The notes under the pieces were generated by a model, which saw nothing but the letters and a program-made list of their open reading frames with translations, was not told the DNA's origin and ran no database searches. Positions 41,699 to 48,418 of a stretch of DNA of 48,418 nt are shown here, piece by piece (position 1 is the first letter of the stretch; each line of letters starts with the position of its first letter). The translations under genes and the position numbers were made by a program. The DNA is from Bacillota bacterium (GTDB lineage Bacteria; Bacillota; Clostridia; Christensenellales; SZUA-584): contig JAEYLC010000009.1 of assembly GCA_023461435.1 (NCBI GenBank), positions 1-48,418 on the forward strand, in the 5' to 3' direction.

Positions 41699-42892
41699 AT
41701 GGAAAAGTATAAAAAACATGTGCCCGACGGTGTGGAAGATTGCCTGCCCGCGGAATGCTATATCAAAAAGACTATCGAAGGCGCGCTGAGGCAGGTGTTC
41801 ATTCTCTCGGGCTTTGACGAAATCGAAACGCCGACCTATGAGCATATCGACGTGTTTCAAAGCGGCGTCGGGTCGTATATACAGGAAAGCATGATCAAGT
41901 TCGTGGATTCCAACGGTCGCATACTCGTGCTGCGCCCCGACTTGACCGTGCCGATCGCGCGCGTCGCGGCGACAAAGTTTGACGGGAAAGCGCAGCGGCT
42001 GTTTTATATTCAGAATTCTTTTGCGGCGGCGGAGCCTGCCATCGGCAAAGCGGGAGAATTCACGCAGGCGGGCATCGAGCTGATCGGTGACGGCAGCGAT
42101 TTTGCGGACGCGGAAGTGATCGCACTCGCTGTGAAATCGCTCAAAACCGCGGGCCTTAACAGCTTCACCGTGGACATCGGCCAGGTTTCGTTCTTCAAGG
42201 CGCTGATCGGTGAAGCGAAGCTCAAAGACAGTGAGATCGATTTACTCAGGCACGCCGTGGATGCCAAGGACAAAATGGCGATCGAAGCGCTCTCCAAGCA
42301 ATTCGGTCTCAGCGAGACGCTCACAGAGCAGCTCACAGCTCTGACCGATCTGTTTGGCGGCAGCGAGGTGTTTGAAAAGGCGCTTAAGGTCTCTCAAAGC
42401 AAAGAGTGTGTGGACGCCGTGGAGAACTTAAGAAAGGCCTATACGCTGCTCAACGATTTCGGGCTCAGTGAATACATCACAATAGACCTTGGAATGCTGC
42501 ACGATATCGATTATTATTCGGGCATCATATTCAGGGGCCTCGCCACGGGCATCGGTTTTCCGGTGGTGTCGGGCGGGCGCTATGATGGGCTGCTCGGCAA
42601 ATTCGGCAAGGCCGCTCCCGCGACGGGCTTTGCTCTCGGTATCAAGCGTGTGATGATCGCGATGGAACGGCAGGGGCTGCTCGGCGGCTATTACGAGACG
42701 GACGCCGTCATTTCGTGCGACACAAGCATGAGCGGAAAGGCGTATGCCTTTGCGGAAGCGATGAGAAAGCAGGGCAAGCGGACGCTCTATATTCCGGGGC
42801 TGGGCATCGGCAGTCTGCTCAGCGAAAAGGAAAGTATCAACGCCAGGGAAGCCGTTTATTTTGACGCGAGCGGCTGCCTGCAGACACTGTAA
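41699..42892 (+). CDS. hisZ: ATP phosphoribosyltransferase regulatory subunit HisZ
   Basis: HisZ is a HisRS-like protein without tRNA ligase activity that activates the short HisG and carries histidine feedback. The 397-residue protein begins HVPDGVEDCLPAECYIKKTI and has the class II synthetase-like IETPTYEHIDVF, LRPDLTVPIAR and a C-terminal SGGRYDGLLGKFG. It lacks the C-terminal anticodon-binding part of a true HisRS. It is first in the operon, ten bases before hisG, which is the short form that needs it. Confidence 0.93.
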   Translation: MEKYKKHVPDGVEDCLPAECYIKKTIEGALRQVFILSGFDEIETPTYEHIDVFQSGVGSYIQESMIKFVDSNGRILVLRPDLTVPIARVAATKFDGKAQRLFYIQNSFAAAEPAIGKAGEFTQAGIELIGDGSDFADAEVIALAVKSLKTAGLNSFTVDIGQVSFFKALIGEAKLKDSEIDLLRHAVDAKDKMAIEALSKQFGLSETLTEQLTALTDLFGGSEVFEKALKVSQSKECVDAVENLRKAYTLLNDFGLSEYITIDLGMLHDIDYYSGIIFRGLATGIGFPVVSGGRYDGLLGKFGKAAPATGFALGIKRVMIAMERQGLLGGYYETDAVISCDTSMSGKAYAFAEAMRKQGKRTLYIPGLGIGSLLSEKESINAREAVYFDASGCLQTL

Positions 42893-42901
42893 GGAGACGA
42901 T

Positions 42902-43537
42902 ATGCAGATCACGATTGCGCTCGCGAAAGGCCGCCTCGCCGAAAAAGCGATGGTCATACTCGAAAAATGCGGCATTGACTGCAGCGAGCTCAAAGAAGAC
43001 TCCCGCAAGCTGATATTCTGCGACAAGAAAAACGATGTGCGCTTCATACTGGTGAAGCCCACAGATGTGCCGACCTATGTGGATCACGGTGTCGCGGACA
43101 TGGGCGTCGTCGGCAAGGACACGCTGCTCGAGGCGAACCTGCCGCTCTATGAGATGGTCGATATGAAATTCGGCAAATGCCGGCTCGCCGTCGCGGGATA
43201 TCCCGCACGGCAGGACAACTCGCTGACCTCATCCGTGCTGCGCGTTGCGACAAAATATCCCGAAACCGCCAAGCGGTTTTACGCGTCCAAGGGCGTGTCT
43301 GTCGAATGCATCAAGCTGCACGGCAGCGTGGAACTCGGGCCGATACTCGGGCTGTCCGACGTGATACTCGACATCGTGGAGAGCGGGCGGACGCTCGTTG
43401 AGAACGGGCTCGTGATCATTGAGGATGTCAGCGACGTGTCCGCGCGGCTCGCCGTGAACCGCGCGAGCCTCAAAATCAAAGCGTCCGTGTTAAAGCCTTT
43501 GATCGAGAAGATCGAAAAGGCGGTGGAGGAAGTCTGA
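42902..43537 (+). CDS. hisG: ATP phosphoribosyltransferase, short form HisG
   Basis: HisG joins ATP and PRPP in the first step of histidine synthesis. At 211 residues it is the short form, lacking the C-terminal regulatory domain, consistent with hisZ next to it. Motifs ITIALAKGRLAEKAM, VKPTDVPTYVDHGVADMGVVG and the PRPP-binding DIVESGRTLVENGL are intact. AAGGAG lies before ATG 42902. Its TGA overlaps the hisD ATG by one base. Confidence 0.97.
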   Translation: MQITIALAKGRLAEKAMVILEKCGIDCSELKEDSRKLIFCDKKNDVRFILVKPTDVPTYVDHGVADMGVVGKDTLLEANLPLYEMVDMKFGKCRLAVAGYPARQDNSLTSSVLRVATKYPETAKRFYASKGVSVECIKLHGSVELGPILGLSDVILDIVESGRTLVENGLVIIEDVSDVSARLAVNRASLKIKASVLKPLIEKIEKAVEEV

Positions 43538-44829
43538 TGCGCATCTATGAATCCGGTGAAATCGAATCGGCATTAAGCCGCTTAAGCCGCAAGGCCGAGA
43601 CGGACGAGCGCGTCATCAGCACCGTGCGCGGTATTGTCTCCGATTTGGAAAGGCGCGGCGACGCGGCGCTGTTTGAATACACAAAAAAGTTTGACGGCTT
43701 TGCGCTCAGCGCCGATAATATTCGTGTCACACGGGAGGAAATCGACAGAGCTTACGCGGACGTACCGGCTGAGCTGCTGGAAACGATCAAAAAAAGCGCC
43801 GAAAATATCGCGGCGTTCCACAAGCTGCAAAAGCGCGACGGCTACGAGAAGCGCGACGGCGGCACTGTGACAGGGCGGATTGTGCTGCCCATGCAGCGCG
43901 CGGGCGTTTATGTGCCCGGAGGCAAAGCGGCGTATCCTTCGAGCGTGCTGATGAATATCATACCCGCCAAAATCGCAGGCGTCGGGCAGATCATCATGGT
44001 CACGCCGCCCGGAAAAGCGGGGGAGATCGAGCCGCTCACATTGGTCGCAGCCGATCTTGCCGGTGCGGATTTAATTCTTAGAATCGGCGGCGCTCAGGCG
44101 GTGGCGGCGCTCGCTTACGGCACACAGAGCGTGCCCAAGGTCAATCTGATCACAGGGCCCGGCAACGCGTACGTATCGGCTGCCAAGCGCGAGGTGTACG
44201 GCGTGGTCGGCATCGACATGATCGCGGGCCCGTCCGAGGTGCTGATCATTGCGGATGACGGCGCGAACCCGGCCTATGCGGCCGCGGATTTTCTTTCGCA
44301 GGCTGAGCATGACGAAAAGGCGGCCAGCATATTATTAACGCCGAGCAGATCGCTCGCCGAGCAGGCGGCCGCCGAGATCGAGCGCCAGCTTGCGCTGCTG
44401 CCAAGGCGTGAAATCGCGGCAAGGTCGGTTGCCGACTACGGCACGATCGTCGTGACAGCGTCGCTCGACGAAGCGTTTGACATCGCGAACAGCATCGCGC
44501 CCGAGCATCTTGAGATACTCACGGAATGCCCGAGAGACGGACTTGCAAAGGTTAAGAACGCGGGCGCCGTGTTCCTCGGCGAATATTCTCCGGAGCCGCT
44601 CGGAGACTATTTCGCGGGGCCCAATCATGTGCTGCCCACATCGGGCAACGCGCGGTTCTCGTCGCCGCTGTCGGTGGATGCGTTTACAAAAACGATGAAC
44701 TATATCGAATACGACAGGCAAAGCCTGAAGTCATGTTACAAAGAAATTGATCGCTTTGCGCGCGCCGAAGGGCTGACAGCCCACGCGAGAAGCGCAGCGA
44801 TACGGTTTGAAAGGGAGGAAACGCGATGA
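43537..44829 (+). CDS. hisD: Histidinol dehydrogenase
   Basis: HisD oxidises histidinol to histidine in two NAD-dependent steps at a zinc site. The 430-residue protein has VYVPGGKAAYPSSVLMN, GPGNAYVSAAKREVYG, DMIAGPSEVLIIAD, SQAEHDEKAASILL (metal-binding Gln and His) and NHVLPTSGNARF. The family length is matched. It overlaps hisG by one base and hisB by four (ATGA). Confidence 0.97.
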   Translation: MRIYESGEIESALSRLSRKAETDERVISTVRGIVSDLERRGDAALFEYTKKFDGFALSADNIRVTREEIDRAYADVPAELLETIKKSAENIAAFHKLQKRDGYEKRDGGTVTGRIVLPMQRAGVYVPGGKAAYPSSVLMNIIPAKIAGVGQIIMVTPPGKAGEIEPLTLVAADLAGADLILRIGGAQAVAALAYGTQSVPKVNLITGPGNAYVSAAKREVYGVVGIDMIAGPSEVLIIADDGANPAYAAADFLSQAEHDEKAASILLTPSRSLAEQAAAEIERQLALLPRREIAARSVADYGTIVVTASLDEAFDIANSIAPEHLEILTECPRDGLAKVKNAGAVFLGEYSPEPLGDYFAGPNHVLPTSGNARFSSPLSVDAFTKTMNYIEYDRQSLKSCYKEIDRFARAEGLTAHARSAAIRFEREETR

Positions 44830-45410
44830 GAAGCGCGGAAATTCAGAGAAATACGAGTGAGACGAACATCGGCCTGTCGCTGGAGATCGACGGTGACGGA
44901 TCGCGCCGCATCAGCTCAGGGCTAGGCTTTTTCGACCACATGCTCGACCTGTTTGCGAAGCACGGCTTATTTGATATCGACCTCAATGTGAGCGGCGATC
45001 TGCACGTGGATGAACACCACACCGTGGAGGATGTGGGCATCGTGCTCGGCGAGGCGTTTGCGCAGGCTGTGGGCGACAAAGCGGGCATCTGCCGGTATTC
45101 CACGCAATTTGTGCCGATGGATGAAGCGCTCGCGTTTGTGAGCGTGGATTTTTCGGGGCGCGCCTATCTGCAGTACAGCGTGGATTGCCCCGACAGAACC
45201 GTCGGCGGAATCAGCAGCCAGATATTTGAGGAGTTCTTCCGCGCGTTTGCGACTGCCGCGAAAATGACGCTGCACATCGGCGTGCTTTATGGCAGCAACA
45301 CGCATCATATGATTGAAGCGGTGTTCAAAGCCGTTGCGCGCGCGATACGGTTTGCGCTTGAGGACGACCCAAGAAACAGCGGCGTGCCATCCACCAAAGG
45401 AGTTTTATAG
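44826..45410 (+). CDS. hisB: Imidazoleglycerol-phosphate dehydratase
   Basis: HisB dehydrates imidazoleglycerol phosphate to imidazole acetol phosphate at a di-manganese centre. The 194-residue monofunctional protein has GLGFFDHML, the metal-binding DEHHTVED, and the second site NTHHMIEA. It lacks the N-terminal phosphatase domain of the enterobacterial fusion, so histidinol-phosphate phosphatase must be encoded elsewhere. Confidence 0.97.
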   Translation: MRSAEIQRNTSETNIGLSLEIDGDGSRRISSGLGFFDHMLDLFAKHGLFDIDLNVSGDLHVDEHHTVEDVGIVLGEAFAQAVGDKAGICRYSTQFVPMDEALAFVSVDFSGRAYLQYSVDCPDRTVGGISSQIFEEFFRAFATAAKMTLHIGVLYGSNTHHMIEAVFKAVARAIRFALEDDPRNSGVPSTKGVL

Positions 45411-45413
45411 GAC

Positions 45414-46010
45414 ATGATAGCCATCATCGATTACGGCATGGGCAATCTGCGAAGCGTTCAGAAGGCACTTGAGTATCTCGGCTTCGACGCGCGCATTACC
45501 GACAACAAAAATGATCTGAAGGACGCGTCGCACATCGTGCTGCCCGGCGTCGGCGCTTTTGCGGATGCGGCGGACTGCCTTGAGAAATCCGGCATGCAGC
45601 AGACGATGCTTGAGGAGATCAAAAAAGGCAAGCCTTTTATCGGCATCTGCCTTGGCATGCAGCTGCTTTTTGATATCAGCTACGAAAACGGCGAGTATAA
45701 GGGCCTCGGGCTCGTTTCCGGCGAGGTGGTGCCTTTTAAGGTGAACAACCTTAAAGTGCCGCATATGGGCTGGAACAGCCTTATACCGCGTGAAAACCCG
45801 TTATTTGACGGCGGCGAAAAGTACGTTTATTTTGTGCATTCCTACCACGCGTCAGGCGTTCCGGAGTCCTGCGTCATTGCCGAAGCCGATTACGGTTATC
45901 GGTTCACGGCGGCTGTGCAGAAGGACAACATATTCGGGCTGCAGTTCCATCCCGAGAAGAGCGGCGATACGGGCCTTGACATGCTGCGCCGCTTCGGAGG
46001 GCTCAAATGA
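45414..46010 (+). CDS. hisH: Imidazole glycerol phosphate synthase, glutaminase subunit HisH
   Basis: HisH frees ammonia from glutamine for HisF. The 198-residue class I amidotransferase has IIDYGMGNLRSVQKAL at the start, the nucleophilic Cys in GICLGMQLLF, and the His and Glu of the triad in FHPEKSG. Its ribosome-binding site (AAAGGAG) lies inside the hisB end. The stop overlaps hisA by ATGA. Confidence 0.97.
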   Translation: MIAIIDYGMGNLRSVQKALEYLGFDARITDNKNDLKDASHIVLPGVGAFADAADCLEKSGMQQTMLEEIKKGKPFIGICLGMQLLFDISYENGEYKGLGLVSGEVVPFKVNNLKVPHMGWNSLIPRENPLFDGGEKYVYFVHSYHASGVPESCVIAEADYGYRFTAAVQKDNIFGLQFHPEKSGDTGLDMLRRFGGLK

Positions 46011-46720
46011 TCATCTATCCGGCAATCGATTTGAAAAACGGCGTCTGTGTGCGCCTGAAAATGGGCGATATGGAGCAGGCGACGGAATACGGCGATCCCG
46101 CCGAAGTCGCGCTCAAATGGCAGCAGCTCGGCGCGCCGTACCTGCATGTGGTGGACCTCGACGCGGCGTTCGCGGGTGTGTTCTCCAATCGCGACACCGT
46201 TGCGAGAATCCTGAGCGCCGTGTCCATCCCCGTCCAGCTCGGCGGCGGTATACGAAGCATGAAAGACATCGACGAGAGACTCGGCACACTGAATATCCGG
46301 CGGGTCATCATCGGCACGGCGGCGATCGAGAACCCTGAGCTGGTGCAGCAGGCCGCGGCCAAATACCCGGGACGCATCGTCGTGGGTATCGACGCGAAAA
46401 ACGGGCGTGTGGCCACGCGCGGCTGGGCGTCCGACACGGGCGAAGACCCCGTGATGCTTGCTCTTGAGATGAAGAAGCGCGGCGTCAATACGATTATCTA
46501 TACGGATATCGCGCGGGACGGCATGCTGACCGGCCCGAATGCGGAAGCCGTGAAAGCCATGGCGCAAAAGACGGGCATGGAGATCATCGCGTCGGGCGGC
46601 ATGAGCGTGCCCGGCGATGTGAAGGCCGTCAAAGAAGCAGGCGCTCAGGGCGTCATCATCGGCAAGGCACTGTATACGGGCGGCATCACGATCGGCGAAG
46701 CGATCAGACTGGGGGCTTAA
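46007..46720 (+). CDS. hisA: ProFAR isomerase HisA
   Basis: HisA is the TIM-barrel isomerase that opens the ribose ring of ProFAR. The 237-residue protein has the first catalytic Asp in PAIDLKNGVCVRL, the second in YTDIARDGMLTGPN, and phosphate loops QLGGGIR and SGGMS. It overlaps hisH by four bases and is followed three bases later by hisF, its structural relative. Confidence 0.96.
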   Translation: MIIYPAIDLKNGVCVRLKMGDMEQATEYGDPAEVALKWQQLGAPYLHVVDLDAAFAGVFSNRDTVARILSAVSIPVQLGGGIRSMKDIDERLGTLNIRRVIIGTAAIENPELVQQAAAKYPGRIVVGIDAKNGRVATRGWASDTGEDPVMLALEMKKRGVNTIIYTDIARDGMLTGPNAEAVKAMAQKTGMEIIASGGMSVPGDVKAVKEAGAQGVIIGKALYTGGITIGEAIRLGA

Positions 46721-46723
46721 AAT

Positions 46724-47485
46724 ATGCTGACAAAACGGATCATACCCTGTCTCGACGTGGACGCGGGACGCGTCGTCAAGGGCATCAACTTCGTGGATAT
46801 ACGCGACGCGGGGGATCCCGTCGAGATGGCGAAGATGTTTAACAAGCAGGGCGCGGACGAGCTCGTGTTCCTCGATATCACGGCGTCGTCGGACGACCGC
46901 GCGATTATGGGAGATGTGGTGGCGCGCACGGCCGAGCAGGTTTTCATACCGCTGACCGTGGGCGGCGGCATCCGTACGGTCGCGGATTTCAGGGAAATGC
47001 TGCGGCGCGGCGCGGATAAGATTTCCGTCAACTCGGCGGCGCTCAAAAACCCGGCGCTGATCAGCGAAGCTGCCGAGAAATTCGGCAGCCAGTGCGTGGT
47101 CTGCGCGATCGACGCAAAAAAAAGAACGAGCGGCGAAGGCTGGGAGGTCTACCTCAACGGCGGGCGCGTGAGCACAGGCCGCGACGCGGTGGAATGGGCG
47201 TTGGAAGCCGAAAAACTCGGCGCGGGCGAGATATTGCTGACGAGCATGGACGCCGACGGCACAAAGGACGGCTATGACATACCGCTCACGAAAGCGATTT
47301 CCGAGGCTGTGAGAATCCCCGTGATCGCTTCGGGCGGCGCGGGCAGCTTAGCGCACTTTCGGGACGCGATCACGCAGGCCAGTGCCGACGCGGTGCTTGT
47401 CGCGTCGCTGTTCCACTACGGCGTGTATACGGTGGGCGACGTCAAGGAATATCTGAAAAGCGAAAACATACCGGTGAGATTATAA
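46724..47485 (+). CDS. hisF: Imidazole glycerol phosphate synthase, cyclase subunit HisF
   Basis: HisF uses ammonia from HisH to form imidazoleglycerol phosphate and AICAR. The 253-residue TIM barrel has the catalytic Asp in IPCLDVDAGRVVKG and the second Asp in LTSMDADGTKDGYD, with VGGGIR and ASGGAGS phosphate-binding loops. It is separated from hisH only by hisA, and the pair assembles as a 1:1 complex. Confidence 0.97.
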   Translation: MLTKRIIPCLDVDAGRVVKGINFVDIRDAGDPVEMAKMFNKQGADELVFLDITASSDDRAIMGDVVARTAEQVFIPLTVGGGIRTVADFREMLRRGADKISVNSAALKNPALISEAAEKFGSQCVVCAIDAKKRTSGEGWEVYLNGGRVSTGRDAVEWALEAEKLGAGEILLTSMDADGTKDGYDIPLTKAISEAVRIPVIASGGAGSLAHFRDAITQASADAVLVASLFHYGVYTVGDVKEYLKSENIPVRL

Positions 47486-47499
47486 ACGGAGGAAGCATC

Positions 47500-48114
47500 A
47501 TGACAACAGACAACGTGAAATTCGATGAAAAAGGCCTCGTACCCGTGGTGGTGCAGGACTATAAAACCAACAGCGTGCTGATGCTCGCTTATATGAACGA
47601 GGAAGCCTTGAAGCTCACGCTCGAGACGGGCAACATGACGTATTACTCGCGCAGCCGGCAAAAGCTGTGGCGCAAGGGGGAGACGTCAGGACATTATCAG
47701 ACGCTCAAGGAAATGAAGCTCGATTGTGACGGGGATACACTGCTTGCCGTGGTGGCTCAGGAGGGCCCAGCGTGTCATACGGGCGCGTATTCGTGCTTCT
47801 TCGAGTCTATGTATGGCAAGGGCGATTATTCGGGCGGATACGCCATTATAGACGAGCTGTTCGCGGTCATCGAAGACCGGCGTGACAACCCCAAGGAAGG
47901 CTCGTACACGAACTATCTATTCGACAAAGGCATCGATAAGATATGCAAAAAAATCGGAGAGGAAGCGGCTGAGATCATCATCGCGGCCAAGAACGCCGCG
48001 CCCGATGAAATACGCTATGAAAGCGCAGATTTCCTCTATCATCTGCTCGTGCTGCTCTGCGAACGCGGCCTTAACCCGGGTGAGGTTTTTGCCGAGCTGG
48101 AGAAGCGAAGATAG
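47500..48114 (+). CDS. hisI: Bifunctional phosphoribosyl-AMP cyclohydrolase / phosphoribosyl-ATP pyrophosphatase HisIE
   Basis: The fused enzyme performs steps two and three of histidine synthesis. The cyclohydrolase half (about residues 1-110) has the zinc and magnesium sites in LDCDGDTLL and ACHTG, with SRSRQKLWRKGETSG. The pyrophosphatase half (about 115-204) has EGSYTNYLF and KKIGEEAAEIIIAAKN with metal-binding glutamates. GGAGGAA precedes ATG 47500. It is the last gene of the operon; no hisC or histidinol-phosphatase gene follows. Confidence 0.97.
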   Translation: MTTDNVKFDEKGLVPVVVQDYKTNSVLMLAYMNEEALKLTLETGNMTYYSRSRQKLWRKGETSGHYQTLKEMKLDCDGDTLLAVVAQEGPACHTGAYSCFFESMYGKGDYSGGYAIIDELFAVIEDRRDNPKEGSYTNYLFDKGIDKICKKIGEEAAEIIIAAKNAAPDEIRYESADFLYHLLVLLCERGLNPGEVFAELEKRR

Positions 48115-48166
48115 CAATAATGCCCGTAATTCGATGAAAAAGCGATCAATCGCAAGCTAAGTTTAA

Positions 48167-48191
48167 GAATTTTCGTTTAATCACGAAATTC
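48167..48191 (+). terminator. Weak hairpin after the his operon
   Basis: GAATTTTCG (48167-48175) pairs with CGAAATTC (48184-48191) with a bulged T. There is no T-run directly behind it, so termination here is uncertain. Confidence 0.3.
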
Positions 48192-48196
48192 ACATT

Positions 48197-48225
48197 TTGA
48201 CACGCGACGATGACTATTATACACT
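48197..48225 (+). promoter_or_regulatory. tRNA operon promoter
   Basis: A consensus TTGACA (48197-48202) and TACACT (48220-48225) are 17 bp apart, 71 bases before the first tRNA. Confidence 0.65.
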
Positions 48226-48253
48226 ATCACAGCGTTCTTCGTTGAGCGCAGGG

Positions 48254-48285
48254 CTCTTTTAAGAGGGTTCCAAGGGTATCTTGGA
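48254..48285 (+). other. Two small hairpins in the tRNA leader
   Basis: The palindrome CTCTTTTAAGAG (48254-48265) is followed by TCCAAG-GGTAT-CTTGGA (48269-48285). They lie between the promoter and tRNA-Val and would be removed during 5' processing; a role in processing is inference. Confidence 0.5.
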
Positions 48286-48296
48286 TTGCCGCATGG

Positions 48297-48372
48297 GGGA
48301 GCATAGCTCAGCTGGGAGAGCATCTGCCTTACAAGCAGAGGGTCGTTGGTTCGAGCCCAACTGTTCCCACCA
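48297..48372 (+). tRNA. tRNA-Val (anticodon UAC), CCA encoded
   Basis: The 76-base gene folds as a full cloverleaf. The acceptor stem GGGAGCA pairs with TGTTCCC (one G-U). The anticodon stem TCTGC/GCAGA encloses CTTACAA, with anticodon TAC at 48330-48332. The T arm has GTTCGAGCC. CCA is encoded at 48370-48372. Confidence 0.97.
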
Positions 48373-48375
48373 TAT

Positions 48376-48418
48376 GGCCCGGTAGTTCAGATGGTTAGAA
48401 CGCTAGCCTGTCACGCTA
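48376..48418 (+). tRNA. tRNA-Asp (anticodon GUC), 5' part only
   Basis: Starting GGCCCGGTAGTTCAG three bases after tRNA-Val, the visible 43 bases contain the D arm and the anticodon loop CTGTCAC with anticodon GTC at 48410-48412. The 3' half lies beyond the window. Together with tRNA-Val it opens a tRNA gene cluster. Confidence 0.93.

Noticed and set aside
1..48418. CRISPR arrays, phage modules, toxin-antitoxin or defence systems
   Set aside because: I saw no regularly spaced repeats and no genes with matching motifs. Apart from the left-edge insertion sequence, the genes are core metabolism and information processing.

Overview
The window looks like a chromosomal core region of an endospore-forming Clostridia-type Bacillota with fairly GC-rich coding DNA. 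The evidence is gene order that closely follows Bacillus subtilis (lepA-hemW-hrcA-grpE-dnaK-dnaJ-prmA-rsmE-mtaB; yicC-remA-gmk-rpoZ-coaBC-priA-def-fmt-rsmB-rlmN-prpC-prkC-rsgA-rpe-thiN-spoVM-rpmB-asp23-fakA-recG), a CIRCE heat-shock operator, a zinc-type L28, GatCAB, two alpha/beta spore proteins and a very short SpoVM gene. Nearly all genes are on the + strand; only the left-edge transposase, a LUD-domain gene and rpmB are on the - strand.

Layout. 1-1145: the 5' part of an IS4-family element whose transposase runs off the left edge. 1242-1856: a LutC/YkgG-like LUD protein, divergent from lepA. 1987-4910: lepA-hemW. 4927-12659: a CIRCE-controlled chaperone operon followed by three modification enzymes (prmA, rsmE, mtaB). 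12670-13011: hinT. 13173-18357: galU, an S-adenosylhomocysteinase, an SAH/MTA-type deaminase and a large lipoprotein of unknown role. 18377-21579: gatCAB, closed by a terminator. 21767-36027: a long, tightly packed operon from yicC to thiN, covering nucleotide, CoA, replication-restart, formylmethionine, rRNA-modification, Ser/Thr phosphosignalling and ribosome-assembly genes, with eight consecutive overlapping gene junctions from the second def to thiN. 36100-36351: two small ORFs, a 54-residue membrane protein and SpoVM. 36468-36656: rpmB on the - strand, facing spoVM across a strong inverted repeat. 36846-40857: asp23, fakA, recG. 40944-41361: two spore-protein genes with a terminator. 41699-48114: a histidine operon hisZGDBHAF-IE without hisC. 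48297-48418: tRNA-Val(UAC) and the 5' part of tRNA-Asp(GUC).

Most of the window is conserved housekeeping DNA and I do not see a clearly new system. The observations most worth a second look are: the short genes between thiN and rpmB; a hairpin over the transposase start that should silence read-through transcripts but not the element's own mRNA; the ahcY-deaminase pair, which suggests an S-inosylhomocysteine route; the lipoprotein with an AMIN-like part and a propeller-like part; the tandem deformylases; the palindrome between spoVM and rpmB; and the frequent use of TTG starts.
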